Positions 16,838 to 25,478 of a stretch of DNA of 64,000 nt are shown in pieces. The stretch covers positions 87,678 through 151,677 of the forward strand of contig NZ_JAJQXA010000013.1 of the NCBI RefSeq assembly GCF_021245985.1. The letters run 5' to 3'. Source of the DNA: Flavobacterium soyae. Its GTDB lineage: Bacteria; Bacteroidota; Bacteroidia; Flavobacteriales; Flavobacteriaceae. A model generated the notes under the pieces. That model did no database searches and had not been told where the DNA came from. It saw only the letters and a list, made by a program, of their open reading frames with translations. The stretch's first letter is position 1. Every line of letters begins with the position of its first letter. Position numbers and translations under genes: made by a program.

Positions 16838-19024
16838 ATGCTTCATTATAGATTTTGTTTTTTAATTTTTACTTTTTTAAACATATTTAGTCTTGAGTTA
16901 CCAGCTCAAAACCATACTGTACCTCTCATAAAAGTTAAAAAATTAACGCAAGAAGCCTGTGACTATTTAGATGAAACTAATTACGAAAAATCCTTAAAAA
17001 AATCCGGAATTGCCCTGCAATATGCATTTGATATAAAAAACGACACTTTAATTTCGAGGAACTATAATATAATCGGAATTAATTTTCACGATTTGGGAGA
17101 AGTTAATAAGGCTGTGTTTTTTTATAAGAAAGCATTATTCTACGCAGAACGATCTAATATCGTTAGTTTAAGAATGATGATAACCAGTAATTTAGGTAAT
17201 TTATATTTTTTTGAAAAAAAAATGTATAATGACGGAATTACTTATTATAAAGAATCATTAAAATTTGGCAGGCAGCAAAAATACCTGAAAGAAGTTGCTA
17301 TAACCAACCTTAATATAGTTTGGTCGTATTTCAAAATAGGAAACTATAAAGAAGGACTGCCGTACTTACAGTATATTAATAAGCACCAAAATGATTTAAA
17401 AGGAAAATCGAATGATATTGCTTTAAATTTTTTAAATGGAATGTATTGGGCCAGTGAAAAAGAAAATGATAAAGCAACTACATATTTTCTAAAAGCGATT
17501 TCTTATAACAAGTCTAAAGATGATAAACCGGATTTGGCATATGCACATTTAGAGTATTCTAAATTTTTAAGTAAAATAGGAAAACATAAAGAAGCTTATG
17601 ATAATCTGGTTATATATAATAAAATCACAGGTGAACTTTATAGTCAGGAAAAGCTAAAAAAAGCCTCTATAGCAGGTTTAAACTTAGAACTGGATGAATA
17701 CAAAAGGCAGATAGAGAAAATCGAAAATGAAAAAACATCCCAGTTACAAAGCCTTAAAAAATCGAGGATTATTGTAATCCTGTTTATTTTGATTTCGTTT
17801 ATACTGCTTTTCTTAATTGTTACATTAGTTAAGAATATCGGATTTAAGAAAAAACACAATTTGGAGCTTTTAAAAGCCAAAGAAATTGCAGAAGAAGCCT
17901 CTTTGCTCAAAACCCAGTTTATTTCTACTATAAGCCACGAATTGCGTACTCCGCTGTATGGTGTTGTAGGGATCACAAATATGCTTTTAGAAGAACATAA
18001 AGAATTATCTCAAAGTGAACATCTAAGTGCGTTAAAATTTTCGGCCAGATATTTATTATCCCTTGTAAATGACATTCTGCAAATCAATAAAATTGAAGAG
18101 AATAAAGTCGTTCTGGAGAGTTTAACATTTAATATTTCAGATGAGATAACTGTGATCAAAAATTCACTTTCGTTTTTATCTCAAAAAAATAACAATAAAA
18201 TTAATGTTGAAATTGATACAGCAATCCCTGAATATTTAATTGGGGATAAACTTCGTCTTGCACAAATTTTAATGAATCTGGTTAGTAACGCCTTAAAATT
18301 TACTAAAGACGGAGAAGTTGAAATTAGGGTTAAACTGGACAGAATAGAAGGGAAGTTTTATTATTTAAATTTTCTGATAAAAGATAATGGTGTTGGGATT
18401 GCTGCTGTAGATCAAAATAAAATATTCGAAAAATTTGTTCAGGTTGGCAGAAAAGAAGAAGACTATCAGGGAACAGGATTAGGTTTAAGTATTGTAAAAC
18501 GATTATTAGGGCTTTTTGGAAGCTCAATCACTCTGGAAAGCGACCTTGGTGCTGGAACTTCTTTTTCATTTGCCATCCCTTTTGAACACGATCCACTCAA
18601 AACAAAGAAGATTATTGAAAATATCGAAGTCGATTTAACTTCAAGTGATATATACAAAATTCTTATTGTCGAAGATAACCTGATTAATCAATTGGTGACC
18701 AAGAAAATCATTGAAAAAAATAATTTTGTATGTAAAGTAGTTGATGATGGTTTTGGAGCTCTTTCAATATTAGAAAAAGAACAGTTTGATCTTATTTTAA
18801 TGGATATTAATATGCCGTTAATGAACGGGTTTGAAACAACAAAAAGAATTCGTCAGCTAGGCATAAAAACTCCAATAGTAGCTTTGACTGCTTTTGATAA
18901 AGATGAAATCACAGATGAAGCAATTTCATCAGGGATGAATGACATTATCGTGAAACCTTTTGAGCCGGTTAAGCTGTTTAAGATTTTAAATTACCTCATA
19001 AGTGAAGCAAGAAACGCTGGTTAA
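16838..19024 (+). CDS. TPR-containing hybrid sensor histidine kinase/response regulator
   Basis: A 728-residue one-protein phosphorelay. Order: signal peptide (ends near LPAQN), periplasmic TPR helices to about residue 300 (coiled tail ELDEYKRQIEKIENEKTSQL), one membrane helix about 311-335, HisKA with His367 in STISHELRTPLYG, HATPase_c (LMNLVSNALKFT N-box, DNGVGI, GTGLGLSI), and a C-terminal receiver with phospho-acceptor Asp656 in LILMDINMP. No DNA-binding output, so the phosphate probably passes to another regulator. TPR sensors in this phylum are thought to bind peptides or proteins. Its stop codon overlaps that of the convergent helicase gene in the tetranucleotide TTAA. Confidence 0.92.
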   Translation: MLHYRFCFLIFTFLNIFSLELPAQNHTVPLIKVKKLTQEACDYLDETNYEKSLKKSGIALQYAFDIKNDTLISRNYNIIGINFHDLGEVNKAVFFYKKALFYAERSNIVSLRMMITSNLGNLYFFEKKMYNDGITYYKESLKFGRQQKYLKEVAITNLNIVWSYFKIGNYKEGLPYLQYINKHQNDLKGKSNDIALNFLNGMYWASEKENDKATTYFLKAISYNKSKDDKPDLAYAHLEYSKFLSKIGKHKEAYDNLVIYNKITGELYSQEKLKKASIAGLNLELDEYKRQIEKIENEKTSQLQSLKKSRIIVILFILISFILLFLIVTLVKNIGFKKKHNLELLKAKEIAEEASLLKTQFISTISHELRTPLYGVVGITNMLLEEHKELSQSEHLSALKFSARYLLSLVNDILQINKIEENKVVLESLTFNISDEITVIKNSLSFLSQKNNNKINVEIDTAIPEYLIGDKLRLAQILMNLVSNALKFTKDGEVEIRVKLDRIEGKFYYLNFLIKDNGVGIAAVDQNKIFEKFVQVGRKEEDYQGTGLGLSIVKRLLGLFGSSITLESDLGAGTSFSFAIPFEHDPLKTKKIIENIEVDLTSSDIYKILIVEDNLINQLVTKKIIEKNNFVCKVVDDGFGALSILEKEQFDLILMDINMPLMNGFETTKRIRQLGIKTPIVALTAFDKDEITDEAISSGMNDIIVKPFEPVKLFKILNYLISEARNAG

Positions 19025-20268
19025 TACCAGCGTTTTTTATTTTGTTTTGAAGCACTAGATTTTCTCGATTTGTGAGCACCGCCGCTTCGGTTTGAATTTT
19101 TAGGTTTTTCGCCGGCTTCAGGACTTCCTGCATGCCATGGGTAAGGATGGTCTGTAATAATTTTTACATCGACTTTTATTAATTTCTTAATATCCTTCCA
19201 GTAAGGTTCTTCGTCTTTACCGCAAAATGAAATGGCAATTCCGCCATTTCCTGCACGCCCTGTACGGCCAATTCGATGTACGTACGTTTCCGGAATATTA
19301 GGTAAATCAAAGTTGATTACATACGGTAATTGATCAATATCAATTCCTCTCGCCGCAATATCTGTAGCAACAAGAACGCCAACTTCTTTATTTTTAAAAG
19401 CATCTAAAACACGCTGTCTCGCATTTTGCGATTTGTCTCCGTGAATAGCTTCTGCCGGAATATCTTTTTTGCGCAGTGCTTTTACAACATTATCAGCGCC
19501 ATGTTTTGTTCTTGAAAAAACCAGCACATTTGATAAATTTTCATTTTTAATCAAATGATATAAAAGGTTTCTTTTTTCTGTTTTGTCGACAAAATAAATG
19601 CGCTGTTCAACGTTTTCAGCAGTTGATGAAACCGGAGAAACTTCAACTTTTTCCGGATCCTGCAAAAACATTTCTGCCAATTCGCGAATCGCAATAGGCA
19701 TTGTAGCAGAAAAAAGTAAAGTTTGTCTGTTTTTAGGAGTAAGTTTTACGATCTTTTTTACATCGTTTATAAACCCCATATCCAGCATTTGATCGGCCTC
19801 ATCCAGAACTAAAGTGTGTAAATGATTTAAATCAAGAAAACCTTGTTTTTGTAAATCTAATAATCGGCCCGGAGTAGCAACTAAAACATCAACACCATTT
19901 TTTAAAGCATCGACCTGCGGATTTTGAGAAACACCGCCAAAAATCGTTAATTGCGTTAAATTGGTATATTTAGAATACGTGTCAAAACTCTGCCCAATCT
20001 GCACCGCTAGCTCACGGGTAGGAGTTACAATAAGGGCACGGATTTGTTTGGCTTTTTTTGATGAACCCACAATTCGGTGCAGTTGATGTATAATTGGAAT
20101 AGCAAATGCGGCAGTTTTTCCCGTACCCGTTTGTGCACAGCCAATTAAATCCCGTCCGGCTAAAACAATCGGAATCGATTTTTCCTGAATTGGAGTGGGA
20201 TTTAGGTAGCCTTCTTCAAATACGGCTTTTTGTATACTTTTTGAAAGTGATAAATCTTCGAATAACAT
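19021..20268 (-). CDS. DEAD-box ATP-dependent RNA helicase (RhlE type)
   Basis: A 415-residue cytoplasmic helicase that unwinds short RNA duplexes, likely in ribosome assembly or mRNA turnover. All core motifs are present: Q motif (PTPIQEKSIP), AQTGTGKTAAF, PTRELA, TPGRLL, DEAD, SAT, VLVFSRTKHGAD, ARGIDIDQLP and HRIGRTGRAG. The C-terminal tail (SGGAHKSRKSSASKQNKKRWY) is basic and RNA-binding, as in RhlE-like proteins. Single gene; convergent with the sensor kinase, 4-bp overlap. Confidence 0.95.
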   Translation of the reverse strand: MLFEDLSLSKSIQKAVFEEGYLNPTPIQEKSIPIVLAGRDLIGCAQTGTGKTAAFAIPIIHQLHRIVGSSKKAKQIRALIVTPTRELAVQIGQSFDTYSKYTNLTQLTIFGGVSQNPQVDALKNGVDVLVATPGRLLDLQKQGFLDLNHLHTLVLDEADQMLDMGFINDVKKIVKLTPKNRQTLLFSATMPIAIRELAEMFLQDPEKVEVSPVSSTAENVEQRIYFVDKTEKRNLLYHLIKNENLSNVLVFSRTKHGADNVVKALRKKDIPAEAIHGDKSQNARQRVLDAFKNKEVGVLVATDIAARGIDIDQLPYVINFDLPNIPETYVHRIGRTGRAGNGGIAISFCGKDEEPYWKDIKKLIKVDVKIITDHPYPWHAGSPEAGEKPKNSNRSGGAHKSRKSSASKQNKKRWY

Positions 20269-20392
20269 ATCTTATTAATTAAGAACTTTAGTTTTAAGTA
20301 CTAAATTCTGTGCAAAGATAGGTTTATTCGGTCAATCGTTTATTTGAATCTTCTATTATTTGGGAAATATGTGGCTGCAGACCATTTGCTCT

Positions 20393-21439
20393 TCAATTAA
20401 TTTTATCTTTTTCGTTATTTGCTTTTATAAAATCTGTAACCAGATAGCCAATTAATTTTCCAATTAAATTATTGTTTGGAGAATCGGCAAGATCTGGCGC
20501 ACCTTCACAAATATGCAAATATGCAGCATTTCTATGCTGTGCAAAAAACGAAATAAACTGCCTTAATTCTTCTACCGAAAAACCGCTTATTGTCATAGCG
20601 CTGCTGGCAATATTTGGAATTGCGTCTAAATCAATTTCAATTCCAAATGAATCTGTCTTGATAAATTCAAGAGCCAGGGCCATTTCTCTGTCGAAATCTT
20701 TTTCTTTGCGAATATTTACGCTGTCATACGTATTGTAGCGTACACGATCTTCGAGTTTTTTAATGATATCTAAAACGCTTTTTGAAGTATAATTTTCGTG
20801 AAGCCCAAAAATGAAGTATTTTTTAAGGAAACCTTCTTCATAAGCGTAAGAAAAACCATTTCCGCTGTGACGTCCTTCCAAAATCCTAAAATCAGAATGA
20901 GCATCAAAATTAATGGCATTGATTGGTTTTCCTTTGGCTAAAGCCGAACCTTTAATATTTCCGTAAGCATTATTATGACCGCCGCCAATAATAATTGGAA
21001 TTTTTCCGGCTTTAATTATCGTAAATATGATATGCGAAACTTCTTTATCGATTTTTTCTACTAATTGACTTAGTTTAGAACGATCGTCGATATCATTAAA
21101 ATCTAATTTTTCGACATCGCGCATTTCTTCGGTAACATCTAAGTGGCCCAGAACTATAATCTGGCTTCCTTTAGAAAATCTGTTATGCTGAATATTTGCA
21201 ATGCTTTTAATAGCACTTTTCCAGGCAGATGCCGCGCCGGGTCTTCCATAATTCGCCCGCACACCAATATCTTCGGGAATTCCTAACAACACATACTTCG
21301 CTTCCGATTCTTGCAAAAATTTGATTTTATCCGCTCCCTTAGGAAGTACAATCATTTTTTCTCCGAATTTTATTTCACCACTACGATGATTTGTGACTTT
21401 TGCCAAATCATTGACAGTAAAAGGAACTAATTTCTCCAT
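20393..21439 (-). CDS. hutG: formimidoylglutamase (arginase family)
   Basis: A 348-residue manganese enzyme of the arginase/agmatinase family. Metal-ligand motifs GGGHNNAYG, NFDAHSDFR and EIDLDAI are present. The nearby imidazolonepropionase gene (22736-23971) makes the formimidoylglutamase assignment likely: it splits N-formimidoyl-L-glutamate into glutamate and formamide, the last step of histidine degradation. The long N-terminal region (residues 1-50) and IPEDIGVRANYGRPGA motif are as in Bacteroidota HutG-like proteins. An agmatinase-like role cannot be fully excluded. hutU and hutH are not in the window. Confidence 0.8.
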   Translation of the reverse strand: MEKLVPFTVNDLAKVTNHRSGEIKFGEKMIVLPKGADKIKFLQESEAKYVLLGIPEDIGVRANYGRPGAASAWKSAIKSIANIQHNRFSKGSQIIVLGHLDVTEEMRDVEKLDFNDIDDRSKLSQLVEKIDKEVSHIIFTIIKAGKIPIIIGGGHNNAYGNIKGSALAKGKPINAINFDAHSDFRILEGRHSGNGFSYAYEEGFLKKYFIFGLHENYTSKSVLDIIKKLEDRVRYNTYDSVNIRKEKDFDREMALALEFIKTDSFGIEIDLDAIPNIASSAMTISGFSVEELRQFISFFAQHRNAAYLHICEGAPDLADSPNNNLIGKLIGYLVTDFIKANNEKDKIN

Positions 21440-21505
21440 GAAAAAAATTTATTTTCCAAAAATAATATAATTGTGACAACTTACGTTATTAACTATATTA
21501 ATTCT

Positions 21506-21513
21506 TAAATTTG
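21506..21513 (+). promoter_or_regulatory. candidate -7 box for the coiled-coil protein gene
   Basis: TAAATTTG fits TAnnTTTG and lies 22 bp before the ATG. A minus-strand candidate for hutG, TATTTTTG, is at 21464-21457. Neither has a clear TTG at the right distance. Confidence 0.35.
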
Positions 21514-21535
21514 TTATTAAAGAAAATTATTCAAT

Positions 21536-22417
21536 ATGGAAAACCCAACGAACAACAACAATTCAAGTCTAAAAGCGGTAATAGCGGTTTTAGCAGTCCT
21601 ACTAATTGGTAGCTTAGTGTATATTTTTAAACTTTCTTCTGATACTGAAGTGGTTAAAACAGAATTGACAACCTCAATGACAGAAAAAGAATCTGTTATG
21701 AAAGATTTACAGGAATTAAAAGCAACTTATGATGCTGCAATTGCTGAAAACACGTCAATGTCTGATGAATTAATTCAGGAAAGAGATAAAGTTGTCGCTT
21801 TAATGGCAGATTTAAATAAATCTAAAGGCGACGTTTCTAAATACAGATCTCAAGTTCAGGCAATGCAGGGCAAAATGAAAACTCTTGTTGCTGAGAATGA
21901 CGAATTGAAAAAACAAAATGGTGTTTTAACGGTTCAGAGAGATAGTACAATTACAGTTTTAGGCGAATCTAAAAAATATAACGAAGTACTTATAGGTCAA
22001 AATGAGGAGCTTGCAAAAACAGTTGAAAGAGGTTCTAAATTATCAATTACGAACACTAAGACTGCAGCTTACAAATTAAGAAGCTCAGGAAAACAAGTTG
22101 AAACAGACAAAGCAAGCCGTGCTGATGTTTTAAAAATAAGTTTTACAATTGCTGAAAACCAAATTGCAAAATCTGGAGATAAAACATATTATGTTCAGGT
22201 TATCGATGCAAAAAACAACGTTTTAGGCGAGAAAAAAACAGAAAGTTTTGGTGACAACTCTTTAACATACAGCTTTAAAACTACTGTAAAGTATGAAAAC
22301 AAAACTGTAAATGTTACAGAAGATTTACCTGGAAAAGATTTTGCTAAAGGAACATACTTTATCAATGTTTTTGATAATGATGAATTAGTTTCTAAAACTA
22401 GTTTCAGCTTGAGATAA
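21536..22417 (+). CDS. membrane-anchored coiled-coil protein of unknown function
   Basis: A 293-residue protein with an Asn-rich start (MENPTNNNNSSLK), one membrane helix at about 13-30, a long coiled coil (about 35-165) and a C-terminal beta-rich domain (about 180-293, KISFTIAENQIAKSG... YFINVFDNDELVSKTSFSLR). Topology suggests an anchored periplasmic protein. No enzyme motif is seen. It sits between hutG and hutI on the opposite strand, so it is not part of their transcript. I recognise it only as a conserved flavobacterial hypothetical protein. Confidence 0.75.
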   Translation: MENPTNNNNSSLKAVIAVLAVLLIGSLVYIFKLSSDTEVVKTELTTSMTEKESVMKDLQELKATYDAAIAENTSMSDELIQERDKVVALMADLNKSKGDVSKYRSQVQAMQGKMKTLVAENDELKKQNGVLTVQRDSTITVLGESKKYNEVLIGQNEELAKTVERGSKLSITNTKTAAYKLRSSGKQVETDKASRADVLKISFTIAENQIAKSGDKTYYVQVIDAKNNVLGEKKTESFGDNSLTYSFKTTVKYENKTVNVTEDLPGKDFAKGTYFINVFDNDELVSKTSFSLR

Positions 22418-22457
22418 ATTCTCATCGTCGCTTAAGTAATAATACCACTAAAATATT

Positions 22458-22492
22458 AAAGGTCTGTGATTTTTCTTCACAGGCCTTTTTTT
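22458..22492 (+). terminator. intrinsic terminator
   Basis: AAAGGTCTGTGA/TCACAGGCCTTT stem (one wobble) followed by a T-run. Confidence 0.85.
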
Positions 22493-22525
22493 ATGGATTC
22501 AATTACAGCTATTTCTTAGCCATAT

Positions 22526-22724
22526 GTTTCCTGTGGTTGAAACCACGAGCTATATTTGAAATGTTATATAAATACAGATGCTTGACATAGGCAGCGGTTT
22601 CAACCGTTGCGGATACGCGGTGTTTGATAATACGTTTCCCGTGGTTGAAACCACTGGCTGTATTTGAAATGTTATATAAATGCCAGATGATTGACGTAAG
22701 CAGCGGTTTTAACCGTTGCGAATC
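22526..22724. repeat. two tandem copies of a GTGGTTGAAACCAC element
   Basis: Two direct copies with a period of 108 bp (22526-22615 and 22634-22724). Each starts GTTTCC(T/C)GTGGTTGAAACCAC, has the shared middle TATTTGAAATGTTATATAAAT, and ends CAGCGGTTT(C/T)AACCGTTGCG. GGTTGAAACC is itself a palindrome, so each copy can form two hairpins or one long one. It ends 11 bp before the hutI stop. Nothing else is seen in this 318-bp gap beyond the terminator. Confidence 0.8.
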
Positions 22725-22735
22725 TTTTTAGTGCA

Positions 22736-23971
22736 TCATATAATTTCACCTTCAATAATAACATCTTCAATCAAATTGCTTCCAAAAGCATAAGGAATTT
22801 GATAGTAAGATGAAATTGGTTTGGTTACAATTAAACTGGCTTTTTTACCTTTTGTAATACTTCCGTGTGTATCAGAAAGCCCCATTGCGTAAGCGCCGTT
22901 TATTGTTGCGGCATTTATAGCTTCTTCCGGGGTCATTTTCATTTTTATGCATGCAGTTGCTACAACAAAATTCATATTTCCGGATGGAGTAGAACCAGGG
23001 TTAAAATCTGTTGCTAATGCCAAAGGCAAACCTGCTTTAATCATTTCGCGTGCCGGTGTATACGGAATGCTTAAAAAATAAGAACAAGATGGTAATGCAA
23101 CCGGCATCGTTTCTGTATTCTTTAAAGCTTCAATATCTTCTGAGTTCATTATTTCAAGATGATCGACAGAAAGTGCATTAAATTTAATGCCAGCCTGAAT
23201 TCCGCCAATAGAATTAAACTGATTCACGTGAATTTTTGGTTTTAAGCCGAATTCAATTCCGGCCTGCATAATTTTTTCTGTCTCTTCGACAGAGAAATAA
23301 CCGCTTTCGCAGAAAACATCTACATAATCTGCTAACTTATTTTGAGCTATTTCAGGAAGCATTTTAGTTATAATTTCATCAATATAACCTGCTTTGTTTT
23401 CTTTATAATGTGTTGGAAAAGCATGCGCGCCAAGAAAAGTTGCTTTTATGGAAATTGGATAATTTTGAGCAAGTTTCTTAATTACACGAAGCATTTTTAA
23501 TTCACCTTCAACAGTTAATCCGTAACCGGATTTTATTTCTACAGCACCCGTTCCTAAGCGCATAACTTCTTCAAGTCGAAGTTTTGACTGTTCGTAGATT
23601 TCTTCTTCAGAAGTTTCGTTTAATTTTTTAGCCGAATTTAAAATACCGCCGCCGCGATTAGCGATTTCTTCATAAGTAAATCCATTAATGCGGTCTACAA
23701 ATTCCTGTTCGCGGTTTCCTGCGTATACAATGTGCGTATGGCTGTCACACCAAGTTGGAAGAACGACGCGACCAGCAGCATTAATAACTTTATCAACTTC
23801 GATTTCGGGTAAATTTTCCATCGAACCAAAATCAGCAATTAAATTGTCTTTTATAATTAAGAAAGCATTTTTAATAGTAGGAAGTACTGCCATTTCAGTT
23901 CCCGAAACTTTAGGAACAGAAGTTTCACGGACCTGGAGCAGTTCTTTTATGTTTTTTATTAATGTGATCAT
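22736..23971 (-). CDS. hutI: imidazolonepropionase
   Basis: A 411-residue zinc amidohydrolase that opens 4-imidazolone-5-propanoate to N-formimidoyl-L-glutamate, the third step of histidine breakdown. Visible motifs: WCDSHTHIVYAGNREQEF (metal ligands), IKSGYGLTVEGELKML, FLGAHAFP, DVFCESGYFSVEET, HVNQFNSIGG, DHLEIMNSED and LATDFNPGSTPSGNM. Length is normal for HutI. It lies on the same strand as hutG but 1.3 kb away, with the coiled-coil gene between. Confidence 0.95.
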   Translation of the reverse strand: MITLIKNIKELLQVRETSVPKVSGTEMAVLPTIKNAFLIIKDNLIADFGSMENLPEIEVDKVINAAGRVVLPTWCDSHTHIVYAGNREQEFVDRINGFTYEEIANRGGGILNSAKKLNETSEEEIYEQSKLRLEEVMRLGTGAVEIKSGYGLTVEGELKMLRVIKKLAQNYPISIKATFLGAHAFPTHYKENKAGYIDEIITKMLPEIAQNKLADYVDVFCESGYFSVEETEKIMQAGIEFGLKPKIHVNQFNSIGGIQAGIKFNALSVDHLEIMNSEDIEALKNTETMPVALPSCSYFLSIPYTPAREMIKAGLPLALATDFNPGSTPSGNMNFVVATACIKMKMTPEEAINAATINGAYAMGLSDTHGSITKGKKASLIVTKPISSYYQIPYAFGSNLIEDVIIEGEII

Positions 23972-23992
23972 TGATTAGGATTATTATAAAAC

Positions 23993-24043
23993 ACAAATTT
24001 CACGAATTTTCACTAATGAATTGTGAAAACTCGTGAAATTTGT
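23993..24043. repeat. 21-bp inverted repeat upstream of hutI
   Basis: Arms ACAAATTTCACGAATTTTCA(C) and (G)TGAAAACTCGTGAAATTTGT with one mismatch and a 9-nt loop. It lies between hutI and the next minus-strand gene and could form a strong hairpin. It resembles the other dispersed intergenic palindromes; there is no T-run typical of a terminator. Confidence 0.75.
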
Positions 24044-24092
24044 ATCGTATTATTGGAATTTGGAATTTAAAAATTTGAATATTGTCTCACTA

Positions 24093-25142
24093 TTATTCTG
24101 AAACTGTGATTTCAAACATTTTTTCCCAGTATTTACCTGTTACAAAAATTGTTTTAGTTTGAGGATTGTAAGCAATTCCATTTAAAACTTCTGCTTTTGG
24201 AGCTTTAATAAATTTGCGTAAATCAGCAAGGTTTAATATTCCTTCAACTGCGCCAGATGTTGGGTTTACAACCGCAATTGCGTCTTTCTGCCAAACATTT
24301 ACATAGAATTTCCCATCGATTAGTTCTAATTCATTGATTGCTTTAATTTTTGAAGAACCAGAATACACATTGATATAATCGATTAGTTTTTGAGTATTTG
24401 GATCCATTTTCCAGATTTTTTCTGTTCCGTCAGAGTGATAAATGTATTTATCATCATGTGTCATTCCCCAGCCTTCAATATCTTTATCGTATTTAAAAGT
24501 CTTTTCTAATTTTAAAGTTTTTGCATCGTAGATAAAACCTGTTTTTTCCTGCCAGCTTAATTGGTAAATTTTCCCATTAATAAAAGTAATACCTTCTCCA
24601 AAATATTCTTTAGGAAGATCAACCTGCTTAATTACTTTTCCGGTTTTATAATCAACAGATCTAAAGTATGAATCTTCCTTTTGCCCCGTACTTTCAAATA
24701 AAACGCCATCATGAAATTCTAAACCTTCAGTAAAAGCTTCTGGGTCGTGTGGAAAAGTATTTACTATTTTGTATTTTAACGCCTTAGGCTGAACGTCTGA
24801 TACAACTTCAATTCTTTTTGTTGCGTCCGATGAATCACTTCCAAAATAAGCAGTAGCTTTTAAGTATTGATAACCTAATTTTTGATCTTTTAGTTCAAAT
24901 TTAAATTTCTCAGTTCCTTTTTTACTTCCCACTCTTTTGTCGTTAACAAAGTAAACAATGCTGTCGATTTCTTTCGAATTTAGATTTAAAATTCCGATAG
25001 AAACCGCTTCTTTTGGCAGAAAATGCGCTGGAAAAGCAGAATCATCGATAGTAAATAAAGAATTTTCACCTTTTTTTGTGCCGTTACATCCAATTAATGT
25101 AATTCCTAATAAAATGACAGTTAGGAAGTTATATTTTTTCAT
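24093..25142 (-). CDS. glutaminyl-peptide cyclotransferase lipoprotein
   Basis: A 349-residue lipoprotein (signal peptide MKKYNFLTVILLGITLI then lipobox Cys in GCNGT). Residues about 120-349 form the beta-propeller glutamine cyclotransferase family (FPHDPEAFTEGLEFHDGVLFESTG, GEGITFINGKIYQLSWQE, EGWGMTHDDKYIYHSDGT, INELELIDGKFYVNVWQ, LNGIAYNPQTKTIFVTGKYW). It likely makes N-terminal pyroglutamate on exported proteins in the periplasm. Residues 25-110 form an extra N-terminal Ig-like region usual in Bacteroidota forms. Confidence 0.9.
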   Translation of the reverse strand: MKKYNFLTVILLGITLIGCNGTKKGENSLFTIDDSAFPAHFLPKEAVSIGILNLNSKEIDSIVYFVNDKRVGSKKGTEKFKFELKDQKLGYQYLKATAYFGSDSSDATKRIEVVSDVQPKALKYKIVNTFPHDPEAFTEGLEFHDGVLFESTGQKEDSYFRSVDYKTGKVIKQVDLPKEYFGEGITFINGKIYQLSWQEKTGFIYDAKTLKLEKTFKYDKDIEGWGMTHDDKYIYHSDGTEKIWKMDPNTQKLIDYINVYSGSSKIKAINELELIDGKFYVNVWQKDAIAVVNPTSGAVEGILNLADLRKFIKAPKAEVLNGIAYNPQTKTIFVTGKYWEKMFEITVSE

Positions 25143-25197
25143 AGTTTAAAATTTGAATAAGCCAATATACAACGATATTTTTATAGCAGCAAAGCTC

Positions 25198-25227
25198 TTG
25201 CAAAAATATAAAAAGATTGTATATTTG
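25198..25227 (+). promoter_or_regulatory. promoter of the SRP RNA gene
   Basis: TTG (25198-25200), 19 nt, TATATTTG (25220-25227): the best consensus promoter in the window. The RNA starts a few bases downstream. It calibrates the promoter consensus of this genome. Confidence 0.8.
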
Positions 25228-25230
25228 CAC

Positions 25231-25326
25231 CGGCAAGTCCTACACGACCAGCTCCTGCAGACTCCCCCAGGATGGGAACATAGCAAGGGTACGTGGTTGA
25301 GCGGTGCGATGTAGGTCGCTTGCCAC
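25231..25326 (+). ncRNA. ffs: signal recognition particle RNA, small bacterial type
   Basis: About 96 nt. The ends pair (CGGCAAG near 25231 with CTTGCC near 25324), the arm GTCCTACA.../...TGTAGG continues the helix, and the apical domain holds the conserved Ffh-binding loop elements around CAGGATGGGAACATAGCAAGGGTA. This is the normal bacterial 4.5S-type RNA that works with Ffh and FtsY in co-translational targeting. A T-rich tail and a second hairpin terminator follow. Confidence 0.92.
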
Positions 25327-25357
25327 TTTTTATTTTTTAGAATTTGTATAAAAGCAG

Positions 25358-25388
25358 TCTTCCTTCGGGAGGATTTTTTTATTTTTGG
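25358..25388 (+). terminator. terminator with TTCG tetraloop
   Basis: TCTTCC-TTCG-GGAGGA hairpin (one wobble) followed by eight T. Confidence 0.75.
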
Positions 25389-25392
25389 GCCT

Positions 25393-25475
25393 GAGCGAAG
25401 TTAGAAGTTAAGTGTTAGAGGTTAAAAGTTCCGGCACAAAACTCATAACTTAATAACTAAAAACTTATAACTTAA
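25393..25475 (+). repeat. AGTTA-word repeat leader
   Basis: Forward words (AGAAGTTAAG, GAGGTTAAAAGTT) are followed by inverted words (ATAACTTAATAACT, CTTATAACTTAAAT), ending three bases before the SDR start codon. Same architecture as the other word-repeat gaps. Confidence 0.6.
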
Positions 25476-25478
25476 ATA

